The notes: a model not told the origin generated them from the sequence alone. Counted from the stretch's first letter, positions 24,811 through 36,795 are shown. The stretch is DNA of 64,000 nucleotides from Aspergillus flavus (GCF_009017415.1 NC_092410.1:3844001-3908000); one strand, 5' to 3'. A program made the numbers and translations.

Positions 24811-26718
24811 ATGATCAACATGACCCCGAGACGATCCACCCGGCAAACTGGCCTCGCCGCCCTTGCTTGCACGGAATGCCGCAAACAGCATCTCAAATGT
24901 GACGCCAATCAACCATCCTGTTCGCGTTGTACCCAAGGTGGCTTTGTCTGTCAATATCTTCCTTCTCGTCGGGGAGGGCGTCGAAAGCCACGGCATGAGA
25001 TTGTGTATCATCATCCACAACAACATCAGCCCTCGGCTTCGAAACTGGATGATGCGTTTGGTATCAGTGCCAGCCATTACTCCCCCGGGAATGGCACGGG
25101 GAATAATATCCAAACACCTCACCATGCGACGGGACTACCCCTGCAAGTATCGAGTGCACCTGGCCCAATGAACACGCCTGATAGTAGCAATATCTCGTTG
25201 CAGCGAAGTAGCCGTCCTGGCCTTGTAGGTGTCCCATGGCCGGCGATCCTATCGCCGAATGATGCCAGTTCAGATCGTTTAGAACCACCACAGAGGTTAT
25301 GGGACGAAGATGACCGTTGTGCTCGATTGTATTATGAGCATTTCCATGTCGCACATCCTATATTGGTCCCGAGCACGTTATACAAGGATCGCGATTACCC
25401 TCCCTTTCTTCAACTAGTCGTCGAATTCGTCGGGTCCCACTACTTGCCATCCGGTCCCCGCCAACAGCTGAAGGACAAGGTCGATGCCGCACTGGAATCC
25501 AATCCGGACCGCTCGCCGTGTATGGTTCAGGCTTGGTTGATCTACTCTATTGCTCTGTATGCCCGTGGCGAGCGACAAAAGGCCCAGGAAGCGTTCTCGC
25601 AAAGTGCGGAGATCGCCTTTGAGCTGGGTATGCATCGGGGAGATTTCGCATCGTCGGCCCATCCCGAGAGATCTATTGAAGCCGAGAGCATGAGAAGAAC
25701 GTGGTGGGAACTATACATCACGGATATTTTCATGGCCGTTCCACTCAAAACGATCACCTTTCGATGTACTACGGTCGCTCCGGAGGTCGGCTTGCCTTGC
25801 GATGAATCCGCATACACGGGATGTGGCGAGATCCCACCGCCACGCAAGATGCTGGACTTCAAACGCAGGGTTTTCGCGGCCCAAGAGGTCGCCTTCTCGT
25901 CCTTCAGCTACCGCATTGAAGCGGTAACGATCCTGTGTCGCGTTTTGGTCCTGAATCGCCTGCGGGATTATCATCGCGACCATCTCCAAGCCATTGAAAA
26001 TGCCCTTGTCAGCTGGGTCAACCACCTACCCTCCCGCAAACTGGATATTGTGGACTCATATGGTAATGTGGATGAGATGATCTTCCAAGCCCATCTGATC
26101 ATTGCGTATGCCACCATGTTGCTGCATCTACCGCGCAGCGATCTTCGGCCGCTCCTCACACAGCCCGACGACTGCTTTTGGCCGTCTGCACCCTGCCACC
26201 TCTCATCGACATTTCCACGCTTGGTCCATAGTATCAAGGCGACCGAAGCCTCCCGGCGTGTCTCTGACTCCATTTCTATCTGTCCCAACATCCAAAAGCA
26301 CACGCCTTTCGTCATCCCCGCATTGGCTCTATGTGGTATGATCCAGCTCGCAACTTCTATCAATCACTCCGAAGAGTGTTTTGATCACCATTGTAATCGC
26401 GTCACCCTCATTCTTGGGTGTCTGAAAAGTACGAAGCGGACCTGGGGCTCCGCTGAATGTGCGTATGATTGTGTCCGATCCACTGCGGCTGACATTCTCT
26501 CGGATTCTATCGAGAAATGGAATGCCGAACCACTGAAATCGATTCCGACGCCTCACGATTCGAACGACGTGGAGCGCGCCAACAGTAATGTACCTCCAGC
26601 AGTTACCGTTGCGGAAGGGCAGGGCTTAATGATACCTGAACTTGCTCCGGGGTTCATCGATCCGACTTGCTACAATGCCTCGTTCTTCAACTGCCTGGCA
26701 GATTTTGATCTCAGCTAG
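24811..26718 (+). CDS. Zn(II)2Cys6 transcription factor, intronless
   Basis: Single exon, 635 aa. The zinc cluster is Cys20, 23, 30, 37, 40 and 47 (C2C6C6C2C6C), followed by a basic RRGGRRKPRH patch. The middle region from about residue 170 ('CARLYYEHFHVAHPILVPS...') is a normal fungal-specific TF domain, with 'SIEAESMRRTWWELYITDIFM' in its core (residues near 290-310). A second Met at position 4 is an alternative start. It is divergent from cysteine dioxygenase and shares the promoter with repeated palindromes, so regulation of that gene and/or autoregulation is plausible but unproven. Lack of introns sets it apart from the other regulators in the window. Confidence 0.9.
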   Translation: MINMTPRRSTRQTGLAALACTECRKQHLKCDANQPSCSRCTQGGFVCQYLPSRRGGRRKPRHEIVYHHPQQHQPSASKLDDAFGISASHYSPGNGTGNNIQTPHHATGLPLQVSSAPGPMNTPDSSNISLQRSSRPGLVGVPWPAILSPNDASSDRLEPPQRLWDEDDRCARLYYEHFHVAHPILVPSTLYKDRDYPPFLQLVVEFVGSHYLPSGPRQQLKDKVDAALESNPDRSPCMVQAWLIYSIALYARGERQKAQEAFSQSAEIAFELGMHRGDFASSAHPERSIEAESMRRTWWELYITDIFMAVPLKTITFRCTTVAPEVGLPCDESAYTGCGEIPPPRKMLDFKRRVFAAQEVAFSSFSYRIEAVTILCRVLVLNRLRDYHRDHLQAIENALVSWVNHLPSRKLDIVDSYGNVDEMIFQAHLIIAYATMLLHLPRSDLRPLLTQPDDCFWPSAPCHLSSTFPRLVHSIKATEASRRVSDSISICPNIQKHTPFVIPALALCGMIQLATSINHSEECFDHHCNRVTLILGCLKSTKRTWGSAECAYDCVRSTAADILSDSIEKWNAEPLKSIPTPHDSNDVERANSNVPPAVTVAEGQGLMIPELAPGFIDPTCYNASFFNCLADFDLS

Positions 26719-27378
26719 ACCTAGTTTATTCCAATCAAGGAGCACTCGGTTATAATCTCAATGGCTACGCTACTGAGCTCCGCCTGTGTTGTCTCTCCTA
26801 AGCTGTAAAGAGCATTGCGGGGACCAACATATCTAGCAAGGCACTCCTTGAAGAGCTCCAATTAAAATGAAGAATTGTGGGTATACATATGCCTCTAAAT
26901 CTGCTATCTACCAAATGGTGTCCAGCTCAAAGCAAGTATGCAAGTCGTCAGACAATCAACTCACGAAGTAGCAAGTTCCGCGAAAATACGGGACAGCAAT
27001 GCACATTCTCTCGCCCTGGATGCATCACAATATTTCCCGGCACTTACCAAGCCAGTCATGGTACCCTACCTTTATATACCTGGTTACATCGCTCCATCGA
27101 CACGTGTGGTTTGCCAATCCATATAGCTGGCCATATCCTCAAGTCTACCCTACAAAGTCTACTAAAGAAGAATGTCAAAATGAAGAAGCATTCTCAAGAA
27201 ACGCTTTTATCATCAAATTTCAAGTTCTATAAAAGGATATAATCTATCAAACGTTGACCCTTGACTTTCAAACAAACAAGACTTCATCGAAATTGCTACC
27301 AATCAGATCATTTTGTGTCGAGGCGACTGACATGGCCACATCACCGCCCACGATGTTGCACCGCATGCCATGCTCAGC
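26719..27378. other. Convergent 3' intergenic region
   Basis: Lies between the stops of the Zn2Cys6 gene (+) and the Rds1-like gene (-). No gene is supported; it presumably holds both 3' UTRs. Confidence 0.5.
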
Positions 27379-28776
27379 TTAACCAGCCATATACAAGCCG
27401 AGGGCGACAATGTGGGGATTGAGCATGGTCAAGTTAAACGGGGTGACAAAGAGGTCAAGATCAGTCAGCATGATAGCCATGGTGCCGTTGATGATGCCAT
27501 CATCGCCATAGACGTAGCCCTCCGGTTGGTACGTGTAGCCAGTGTTGTCACCCGTCAGGGTCAAAGGCGAGTAGGTCAAGTTCAATTGAGAACTCCAGGC
27601 CACGAACTTAGGCTCACCAGCAGTTGTTGTCGTGATGTAGGAGTTGTTCGGTCCGACGCTCTTACCTGGCGCTTCCCATTCGAGGAAGACCTGCTTGCCA
27701 GAGTATGATAGAGGCTCGGAGCGGTTGTGGGCAATCGCGGGGGCACAGTTCTTACCGATCGCGTCCTGGTTGAGGCAGTTCTCGTCCTTTGAGATATCTG
27801 AGACTGATGGATCGGTAATGCGCTTGCCAACCGTCTCGCTACCGTCGTTTGGTGTGTCGTTCGGGGAGACGCGGTTGATATTCGGGTTGTTCAAGATTTG
27901 GAGAGTTGGGAAGTTCTGCCATGCGAGACGAGTGGTACCCTCGGGACAGTAGCTGATATAGGGGGCCAACATTGTCCATTGCCAGGACTGGGGCCATCCG
28001 TTCTCGAACCAAACATCAATCGGGGTGAGTCCCGACATCTGTCGGAAGATCAATTGCTGGCGAGCTTCGGTGGCAATTGAAAGAGACAGGAGGGTGGCAA
28101 CCTCGCGAGAGTCGAGATGGGAGATGAAACCCCAAACGCCAGATTCACCATAACGAGTGACACGTTGCATGAAATCGACCCACTCGCGGACAGTCTTGTA
28201 CGGATAGTTATACACACATTGCTTCGGCGCGGCTTCTCCCAGCATGTTGCTCAGCAAGGTCGCATGTCCGGTCTCTTGGTTTGCCATGAACTCGATGAGC
28301 GACCGGGCCTCTGGGCCCAGGCCAGCCTCTTGGAACTCCTCGTCGGTAAACCGAGCAAGGCCATCGTGGAATAGATCGAGTTCAATGTACTCCTGATAGA
28401 CACCAAGAGCAATCGACTCGAAGTCCCAGTCACTCTCTACCATGTAGCGAGGCTCGGTGCCATTTGTGCCCAATCCTCCAGCAGGGACATATGGGGCTGG
28501 CATCGGGTTGAGCGGCACACCTTGGCTATTGTAGTATGTCGCGGTAGGGTTTGGAGGCTTGGGCTCGATTGACGCAGCAAGCGTCGCCGGCGCCTTCACG
28601 GCCCCAGTGGTGGTAGGGGTACCCGTGTACGGACCGTGATACGGAGCGCTGGTATAACCATTCTCCCCCACGATAACAGGGTAACCTGTTTGCTTAGCCG
28701 GTGCTTCGGTTGGGACTGGTGATGCAAAGACGCCAGCACCCGAAAGTAGAGCAGCAAGGAACAAGAAGGTCGCCAT
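27379..28776 (-). CDS. Secreted Rds1-like stress protein with ferritin-like domain
   Basis: Single exon, 465 aa, starting at the ATG before a signal peptide that ends near GVFASP. A Pro/Thr-rich linker (residues about 20-95) precedes a four-helix ferritin-like domain (about 105-260). Visible within it are the helix-type Glu/His residues ESIALGVYQEYIELD, MANQETGHATLLS and ATEARQQLIF. The C-terminal part is a beta-rich region with many N-glycosylation sites. Fission-yeast Rds1 and fungal relatives respond to nutrient and stress signals; the biochemical role is unknown. Whether the Glu/His set binds a di-iron centre is inference. A TATAAAGA box lies 80 bp upstream. The open frame extends a little further upstream, but without an ATG. 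Confidence 0.88.
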   Translation of the reverse strand: MATFLFLAALLSGAGVFASPVPTEAPAKQTGYPVIVGENGYTSAPYHGPYTGTPTTTGAVKAPATLAASIEPKPPNPTATYYNSQGVPLNPMPAPYVPAGGLGTNGTEPRYMVESDWDFESIALGVYQEYIELDLFHDGLARFTDEEFQEAGLGPEARSLIEFMANQETGHATLLSNMLGEAAPKQCVYNYPYKTVREWVDFMQRVTRYGESGVWGFISHLDSREVATLLSLSIATEARQQLIFRQMSGLTPIDVWFENGWPQSWQWTMLAPYISYCPEGTTRLAWQNFPTLQILNNPNINRVSPNDTPNDGSETVGKRITDPSVSDISKDENCLNQDAIGKNCAPAIAHNRSEPLSYSGKQVFLEWEAPGKSVGPNNSYITTTTAGEPKFVAWSSQLNLTYSPLTLTGDNTGYTYQPEGYVYGDDGIINGTMAIMLTDLDLFVTPFNLTMLNPHIVALGLYMAG

Positions 28777-31241
28777 TATTTGAATCCAAGGCAGTCCCTT
28801 CGTGAAAGAAAACAAGGTTTAGGGTTCCGTGCGAAATAGCCTCTCATCAAGGGACTCTTTATAGGCCAGGCATCGCAACGAGCTTGACAATCATACACCT
28901 TAAGATTGCTGTGCTCCTTGGTCAATCTCATAGCTTGGGTGTAACGGTGACCTAAGGACATAGGGCCCAATAGTCTCGTTTGTCGTCTTTCTTTGGTACA
29001 CTCTACGAGACGGAAACTTGATCTGCTTGATGCTCAGTTGATGGCACATGTAACAGCAACACAACTTCCCTGTTTGTTGCCCGTACCTAACGATTGCATA
29101 AACTATGGAGTATCAGCTTCCTTGAATTCAGCGCCAAGGCTACCAGCAGTCCACGACAGCTGCTCGAAAACGGCTTCGGCCAGGTTAATTTACAAGGCCC
29201 ATTGTAAAAGTTCAGGAGGGAAACATTTTCCACCACAAGCTCATTGGTGTCTCCGCAACCGTCGATTGTATCCGCTCGCCGAAAACGGCAGTTTCTGGGA
29301 TTTGATAGCAAGGCTATTGATCCCTCAGACCAGACTTTGCGTCCATGGAAAACTTTTTGTCTTCTACAAACGTAGTGTTAAGGATTCTTAACAGTGATTG
29401 ACCAGGGCAGCATGCCATTGTCACTTGCGGATGAAGTATCCGGCCAATGTCTGACTCGCCAGGGCCTGTGGGCCCAGATGTGACATCAAGTACAAAAGGC
29501 ACCACGCCTTGTTTTTTTTTCTCCTTTCTCGCGCTAAGTACGCCATGTGGATGCCCTTTTCTTGTTTTTCGTCAAGCCACTCTTTGTGTCTAGCTCTTAA
29601 GTGAATTTAATGTGGCAATCCAGCATCCCCAGCTCGGTAGATTACTATACACAACAGCGAATCTACAACATCCTAAATAGTGTAGTAGAAAATGGGGCTA
29701 TCAGGCCAACAGTACATGCAGTAGAATAAGAATAGCTTTCAAGTCAGTCAGAACTCAATCAAGCTCTTACTTGCCAGGGGAATGGCAACCCATATGAGGC
29801 GCAATCTGTCATGAACGGTGTGGGGAGCAAAGAATGTCATAGCACCCCTGCCAAGGACGGCCAGGAGAAATGAATGGACTCCTGCTATATCCGGATATAC
29901 TACATTTCCCAGTAATGATGCGTCCTCGATGCAACCTGTGCAACTTGCAATATTCAGGATAATTATCAGGGGCCCGACAATTATCAGCTTTCTTAGGTCC
30001 CGGCAAGACTGCTGTGCTCGATGTGCAACAGGCTAGTCTTTTCTACGGTTGTGGAAACCACGCGCGAACGGTCCACAACAACTCTAGAAGTTTTGGTATC
30101 CGTTAGCTTTTCGCCGGCTCACCGACTCACTGGCCTTGTAAATCTCAAATCCCTGTAGTAAGGCCATCCTAGGCAACTATTTAAGAAGATAGCATACAAA
30201 TATGAAGCCACTAATTCATGAAAGTGTCTTGCGCGGAAGTGATATACCACTTACGATGATTCACAAGATGGAGGCTGTCTCACTTTGATTTGGGGATTTA
30301 GTAGCCAGTCATGCCTCAAATCCGACTAGTCATATTCTTTGCTTTGTATACCAAATAGTCTTACTAACACGGCATCTGTTTGATTCGTCAACAAGTGATA
30401 CCATGGGGTTGAATCCCTCTGCTACGCGCCATGATTCCGACTCGGAATTTCCGAGCATACCCCAGGAAGGAAGATTCGAAAACAAAACTATCGACGATCG
30501 GCAAGGACCCTTTCCAATGCGGTAGAGATTCGTGGTTGAGATGCCGTCTGGAGTCTGCGCACCAAGCTGGGGCCAAAAACGATCGTCTACACCAAACATT
30601 GCTCAAGGTCTCTCGTGAATCGTGGCCCAAGTAAAGTTGCCAATTTAAAAAAGACCAAAATATTTCTTTTGTTGGTGGTATATGCTACGTACCAAAAACC
30701 GCCACGGCTCAATCGTATATTTTATGGCACAGTGCTGAAGATCCGACGACAGTTGAAGATAATCTGCATGATCGCAGGGCTGACCATGCAGACCTGGGGT
30801 AGGAGCTAAGGTTTAGCTTGGCACATTAGCCTGGGGGCTAAATAGGATGAGAGGAAAGAAATATACCGAACTAACTGTGCAGGCTACGTAGCTGCCTAGG
30901 TTCTATACGACACGTCCAAGCCCCTTCTACTAGCAGCCAATTTCCGTAATGAAAAAGGTCCAGAAAAGCTCGGGGTAAAGAGCGCCGATTGATTTGCAAT
31001 GTACGCGGTGCTCCTTCAGTCATGGCCCTTCAACTACAGCTGAAGAAGCTGTGAGGTGAGACACAAAGCAGGAGAAACAAACTTAATGCGACATACGGCA
31101 AGTCTTTCGGTAAGTTATCGAGAACAGAAATGCCTATTTAAAGTTGAGCCATGTTCCCGGCATTGGGATATCAAGAAGCCAGCAAATCTACTTTATCCAT
31201 ATTAGCTTTCAGTCTCTTCTACCTCCTTCAACCTATCCAAC
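28777..31241. other. Intergenic desert, left part
   Basis: About 2.4 kb without a supportable gene. There is a homopolymer T run near 29511-29521. No repeat ends, transposase or structural RNA was recognised. Confidence 0.45.
28856..28863 (-). promoter_or_regulatory. TATA box of the Rds1-like gene
   Basis: TATAAAGA on the minus strand, 80 bp upstream of the ATG. Confidence 0.5.
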
Positions 31242-31496
31242 ATGAAGTTGCCGCCTTTGCCTTCGCCCTCCTTTTCGCTGGAGCTTTTGCGGCCCCAAAC
31301 CCTGCCGCAAAGCTTGAGGCACGCATAAACTGTGCTCAATGTATTGCAGTCTATAGTGCCTCCTCTTGCACTGCTCCTGGAGCCGTCGAAAAGGAATGTG
31401 GCAGTCTAGCCAGTGAGCTCTATACCCACCGACTATGAGACATGAGCTAACATCAACTTAGTTGCTTCTTGCAGAGAATCTGGATTCTGCACCTAA
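31242..31496 (+). pseudogene. Small secreted cysteine-rich protein gene, apparently frameshifted
   Basis: Two exon-like pieces: 31242-31412 and 31462-31496. A CT-rich leader and CAACATGAAG context point to the ATG at 31242. Three codons later the frame that encodes a textbook signal peptide (FALLFAGAFAAP) and a Cys-rich mature part is offset by one base. The second frame runs through NCAQC, SSC, KEC and, after the 49-nt GTGAGC...TTAG intron, SC and FC to a TAA stop, giving six Cys in about 60 mature residues. Either a one-base deletion has broken the start, or translation begins at an in-frame ATG at 31151 with a poor N-terminus. The family is not recognised; secreted effector-like or antimicrobial-like are only possibilities. 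A sequencing error is another explanation. Confidence 0.45.
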
Positions 31497-33993
31497 AGGA
31501 TGACTCGCGAATTGATACAGGTTGTAAGTGTCTCTGAATTGAAATGCAGTAGCACCCTTGGATCGGAGGCTAATAAGCAACAGTATGGACAATGGACAGA
31601 CAACAAGATGTGATGGAGACCTACGGCAACTGGGCTTGGATGATTATTGGAAACTAAGGTTTAAGAGCAATGGGCTCGTGTTGCTCTATAAGCAATCTGT
31701 ATCAGCACTTTCGAGATTACAGGCTGAATAATTAAAAATTACGTTGAGTCTACATTCCATCTTCTCTCTATCTGTAGAAAATTGATTGTTAAATTTATGT
31801 ACAAGCTATCTATTCTCAACTATATATATCCAGCCGTCCTAACGATAACTTCCAGTATAATATCATAGGAAGGTGGTCGAGTCCTGTACACATGTCTTCA
31901 ATATCATTATAGTCAATGCAGTTACAGTATATACCATACACTACAACCAAACACTGGCTACGACACTCAATCTCTACTACTAGGACATTCCAACATCAAG
32001 TAGAGGGCTGCTGGCGATAAACTTACCGCATTCGGAAAGCTTATATAAGTCGCACATAGACTAACCCGATTAGGATAAGGAAGACCTTCCTTTCTGGGAG
32101 TGAGCCATATCACTGGGTTTGAGAAAACCCTAGTGACCATAACTTGCAATTGCAGACATCTTCTCTCAAACCAGCACAATGTTGGCCATGGACCTAAGGT
32201 TCCTGTAAGCCTTCTCAGGGGCGAAACTTCGTGCGAGTGGCTTATGACTGCGGCAGTGCTCCACTAATTGTTCCGTTCCGGCCGTTGTGGGCCGTCCAGC
32301 CAGCCATTTGTTCGGAACGTTTTAGCAAAAGCCTCTTGATCAGTCTGGCTATATCATTGGCACTTTTGGGGTTGGCAGGATGGGGGTTACATAACGTTAA
32401 ATTAGGAGTTATGACCAACAAAACTGATTGGGCTGCCTGGAATACTGGAGATCGGATGCGTTGTAAGGGTCCACGGTTGCAATCGCAGTTGCTCCTTTTA
32501 ACCGGGTATAGCTGAGTGAATCCTTACTTGATGCTAACTAATATAAAAAGCACCACGCTTCTGTGGTTTGGCAATTATGAGTAGCCGGCTTGACATCTAA
32601 AGCATTGCGAGTTGATCTCGACGTAGTCGAAAATGTGGCACTGACTATGGGATCGAAGTCCGGAGTGTCGGAAACGAAATAAGGGGGAATAAGCCAAGAA
32701 GGTGCATTCGAATCTCAAAATCTCCACCAAAATCTTTAATCAATATTTCCTATAATAAAGTTCATAGTTGGCCCCCATGCTTACTCGTTAGGGTTAACGG
32801 TCAACACCGTTGTTCTAACAGTAACCATGGAATAGATCGCCCCTTCCATGCACCCTGATCCCGTTTCCCGGCTGGCAAATGCACAGATTATTTCTGTGTG
32901 TTCAATGTCGTGCTATGGAGAAGATGTCTAATATGTTTATCTTTCTGGGACCAAGACATGTCAACGACACGCTTCTCAAACGACTGCGAAGGCGAACCGA
33001 GAAATTTGGTTGTCTCACTTGGTTGCATTGGAGCCCCACCAATCGCTTACCAACGATTAATATATTGGACGAGGAACAGTCCAATGAACAAGTCTTATGT
33101 ATATTAATATAATCTCGGGCCACTAAACCTCGAAAAATCGCAGCAATCACCATTTCATTGACCCAAATCTAATTGGCTTCTCCACAACCTCGCACACTCT
33201 TGCATCGAAGTGTGAGAGATGCCTACTACGTATACTCATGTTTTTTTATACTCGGCGTAGCCTACCAGCATTGAGCAACGAAGAAGTCGAATAGGGAATA
33301 AGCCAAAGGCTCCCGGAAGATACCAAGAAGGCTTGGGAGTTGTTACTCTCTGTTTCATGACATCGTTCCGGCAGTTCCATTCCTCCTGTGCTGGGCCTGG
33401 ACCCTCCCTGGTCCACTGTGGTCCGATCGCTCGATCCAATGGGATCTGTCCCGTTTATATTGATAGCAGGCCGATATTCGATCACGAACCGAACGTTGGC
33501 CCGTGCCATCCTCGAGAAGCCTCGGGGATATGCGAGTCAGTCTGATGCCATCAGCTATCTACCGAGGGGAAGCAGCGAGGCGTGATAACGAACAATGCGA
33601 AAGACCGGATTGGCTCAGGTGTCATCCTTTGGATACTCGCGTGGACTATCGGAAACTATATCTCCTAACTTTCATAGGAATGGTCGCGCTACCCACTTTT
33701 AAGATCCAACGCATGGTCATTACAATTCTTGGGATTGGGTACTATACTTTCTAGGCCGTTTAGATCCCTGCTCGCTTCAACACTAGTTACCGAGGCATGC
33801 CGCTGCCATCAACGGCGTGTGAATGGTGGATTGCGAGCAATCATAGCCACAATGCCGGTGGCCAATGCCCCCTGGCTAATGGCTGTCGTCTGACATGGCT
33901 CGGAGAATAAATATGATGGTCATTCTTCCTCCCACGCCCACAATTCATCACCTTTGTTGAACATACAGAACATTGTCGCAACAGAATACCGAA
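31497..33993. other. Intergenic desert, right part
   Basis: About 2.5 kb of AT-rich DNA with no domain-bearing frame. One hydrophobic stretch (LLISLAISLALLGLAGWGL, near 32330-32390) could be a remnant of a membrane protein, but no gene can be built around it. Confidence 0.4.
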
Positions 33994-34844
33994 ATGGGTG
34001 ACGCACCAGCACTTCCCGACTACGTCCTTGACGCCGATGCAGTCCTTAAAGACACAGAGGCCGCCTGGCGACATGGCCGGGTGCCCAACTATTCAAAGAC
34101 TAGACAGTTTTATGACCAGAGTTCGTCTTTCGCGGTCACATTCTCAAAGCACATAAACCGCTGACGCGATCGCTTAAGCTAAAACAATGAAACACGAGGC
34201 CAGAAGCCTTCCAGACCTGGTCGAAAAACTCGTCAAAAATTGGGAAATCGAAGCCTCATACAAGACCTCCCTCGCCGACTGGAGGACCATCGACCAGAAG
34301 ACATATACTTTTTCATTAAACGGAGGCCCACCGCAGACAGGTGAGCATATGCTCAATGTCGGCACGTACAACGCTCTCCTGACTGCGAGCTCGTACTATG
34401 ATCCGGCACACAATGATTTCGAAACGAGTCATAAGGCGTTCAAGCGCATGATGCCCACATTTGCCTGGGAGGTGACAGAAGTATATAGCGGACCGCCGAC
34501 TGTGGTCTTCAAGTGGAGACATTGGGGTGATATGGCGAATGATTATGTGGGATATAACGAGTGAGTCCCTTTATCACTTCACATACATCGGATACTGACG
34601 GGTTCTACCTAGTCGCGGAGAGAAGGTCAGGGTCAAGGCGCATGGCGGCCGCATTGATATCCAGGGTATTGTTATTGCTAAGGTGAACGAAAAGCTTGAG
34701 CTGGAGAGAATCGATGTTTGGTATGATCCCATGGATATGTTTCGCCAGATTGCCCGCGAGAACGCGGAAGTTGTTGCCGACACCGCGTCGGTGTCTGGGG
34801 GCTGTCCGTTCTCTGGAGCTGCGAAGACCTCATCCTCTGAATGA
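33994..34844 (+). CDS. SnoaL-like (NTF2-fold) protein, 'pathogen-related' family
   Basis: Three exons: 33994-34120, 34179-34560, 34613-34844, giving 246 aa with closed phases; the first donor is the weaker GTTCGT. Residues 5-45 hold DYVLDADAVLKDTEAAWRHG. Residues 45-110 hold LPDLVEKLVKNWEIEASYK. The NTF2/SnoaL cone follows, with AWEVTEVYSGPP, FKWRHWG and AHGGRIDIQG. This combination marks the fungal/plant 'pathogen-related' SnoaL-like proteins, small cytosolic ligand-binding or isomerase-like domains with no proven reaction. The short C-terminal tail (VSGGCPFSG) is variable. It stands alone on the plus strand, upstream of two minus-strand membrane-protein genes, and there is no context for a pathway. 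Confidence 0.85.
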
Positions 34845-35181
34845 TACAGCGGCATGAACCTGTATACCTATCCATATACGCGTGGTGGAATGTATGATTA
34901 AATCTCTGGACTATGTTGCTCAGTAAACACGCGTTTGTCAACGGAATGTAAGATGTCCAGTTGAGACTATGCACCACTTCTCTAGTAGAGCCACTCTGAC
35001 TCGGCGTGATAAAGTATAGCCTAGTAAATTATCTAAAGATCCATCAGGGCGCATATGAAGACGATTAGTATATGAGCCAACGCGTTAAGCACAAAACACA
35101 CGTAAGTATACAATATTAAACCTATCAATGTTTTAATATCCGCATGTTCTGCGGACTAGAATAACCAAAGCAGCATTATTA
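34845..35181. other. Convergent 3' intergenic region
   Basis: Short AT-rich spacer between the SnoaL-like gene and the membrane-protein gene; nothing recognised. Confidence 0.5.
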
Positions 35182-36795
35182 TTACGGATACTCATGAGTA
35201 ACCTCCACAGTTCTGTGCACCGTTATGTCTTTAGACTGTTGCGGAATTGTATCGGACTCCCCCATGACATCAGCTCTATAACCACGCTCTCGTGTCGGAG
35301 TCAAGATCAACTCATGTGCGTCTGGCATGCTGCCCTCATGCGAGTGGTTGATTATCGAATGTACCGAGTCGGTACGATATCTCGAATGTGACCGCGAATG
35401 GGAGCGCAAAGGCGCCAGACCTCGCTCCGGGCCAGTCGGTCTAGGTGCCCCTGACGGATAGTGGGAGTGAACGGTAGAACGAAGGCAGCGAAAGAGCTGC
35501 CGAAGAAGAGGCCAGAGAAGCGGCACATTCGAAACGTAGACCGCGGTAGCTACTTCCGCGACATACCATTTCTGTCTCACTGTTAGCAAACTACTGGGAT
35601 TTACAATGGTGCGCAGACTGACCAAGAAGCGTGGGTTTTGGAGTTCGGTGAAATTGTAATACTTATTCAGAGCTGCCATAAGTATCTAGACACCGGTCAG
35701 CGGTTTATCTCAGCTGGAGTGTATTGGGGTTCACAGACAACGATCCCACCAAGACTGAACACAGCACACACTGCAACCTTCCTGCGATGTCGAAGTTGGT
35801 TACGTATTCTGACATACTAACGCATCTGTGGTAGACTTACTGCTTGAGAGGCAAGTGTGATCGGATGAAGAGCGGCAATGGAATACACAACATCATCAAG
35901 TCCGAGGAAATGTTGAGAACGGTTGTCGTAATCAAATGGTTGAAGTAGGTGGAACATTGGACTATAAAGATATTCAGTCGTCAGTTCGGTTATCGACCTC
36001 CCATATAAACTGTAACATACAGTCTTCAGCTTCAAGTTCCCCTGGAACTGATTAGCAGATGTATTTTGAACCCTGGTATAAGAGTGACATACAGTAATGG
36101 CTGATCGGCCTGCACCAGACTCCCAAGAAAAGGACCTCAATGACAATAAAGGAGATCACTACATATCCCGCAACAATTTTCACAACTAAATGCTCTTTCG
36201 TCATAAGCCTACCGAGAAAATGCATTAGTCTTCTAGTGCGCAAAACCTCTGGACATTGGCGTACGTTAGACGATTGTAGATAATGAGAAGGCAGCACTTG
36301 ACCAGCCATATTGTAACCAAAGCGAACTGCTCCAATGTGAAGACCATTTTGTTCCCCCAAATCATGAGTGAATAAGCATCTGGTGTAGGATTTTCTTGAT
36401 GCACAATTGGATCACTGCTCACTCGAGCTACGTTATTTGCTGAAACAGTGACTCCCGTGAAGGTGAGCTATGCAGTTCTGTCAATCCCAATACATGGCCT
36501 GCAACCGTTCAGTCGTGCACGTACCGCAATTACACCCATAAGCACATCATCCATTTGTAGCTCGCTCCATGACTTTAACCGTATGCGTCGCGAAATTCTA
36601 TCTCCGGTCAGTACTTCTCTCCATTGCAGTCAATGTACGTGGAGACGAACAGGCGACATCCGATAATCAAAAGCCCTATATCACCTTAATGTCAATGATC
36701 GTAACAAACGTTTGTGCGGACGATAACTTACCCACTCCATATAAGATCCATGACTCAATAGCGATTTTTCTGGCAAAAGGATCCATGGCAGACAT
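35182..36795 (-). CDS. Rhodopsin-fold integral membrane protein, tandem copy A
   Basis: Ten exons: 36795-36732, 36675-36639, 36597-36525, 36467-36265, 36208-36093, 36041-36021, 35961-35841, 35781-35739, 35685-35623, 35571-35182, giving 318 aa. It includes a 21-nt micro-exon (ELEAED). The seven-helix architecture is that of the fungal SAT4/rhodopsin-like family: LQMDDVLMG after helix 1, the GVWCRP and FQCST cysteines, HLITTTVLNISSDLMMLCIPLPL in helix 5, KYYNF, and WYVAEVATAVYVSNVPLLW in helix 7. The tail is Ser/Arg-rich. The last intron is 51 nt and free of stops, so retention would add 17 residues. Donor 8 could be GTCTGT or GTTGTC three bases earlier. Function is unknown. Exon sizes match copy B. 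Confidence 0.82.

Noticed and set aside
28777..33993. Possible decayed transposon in the gene-poor stretch
   Set aside because: No terminal repeats, transposase or reverse-transcriptase motifs and no obvious repeated segments could be seen. A repeat search would be needed to say more.
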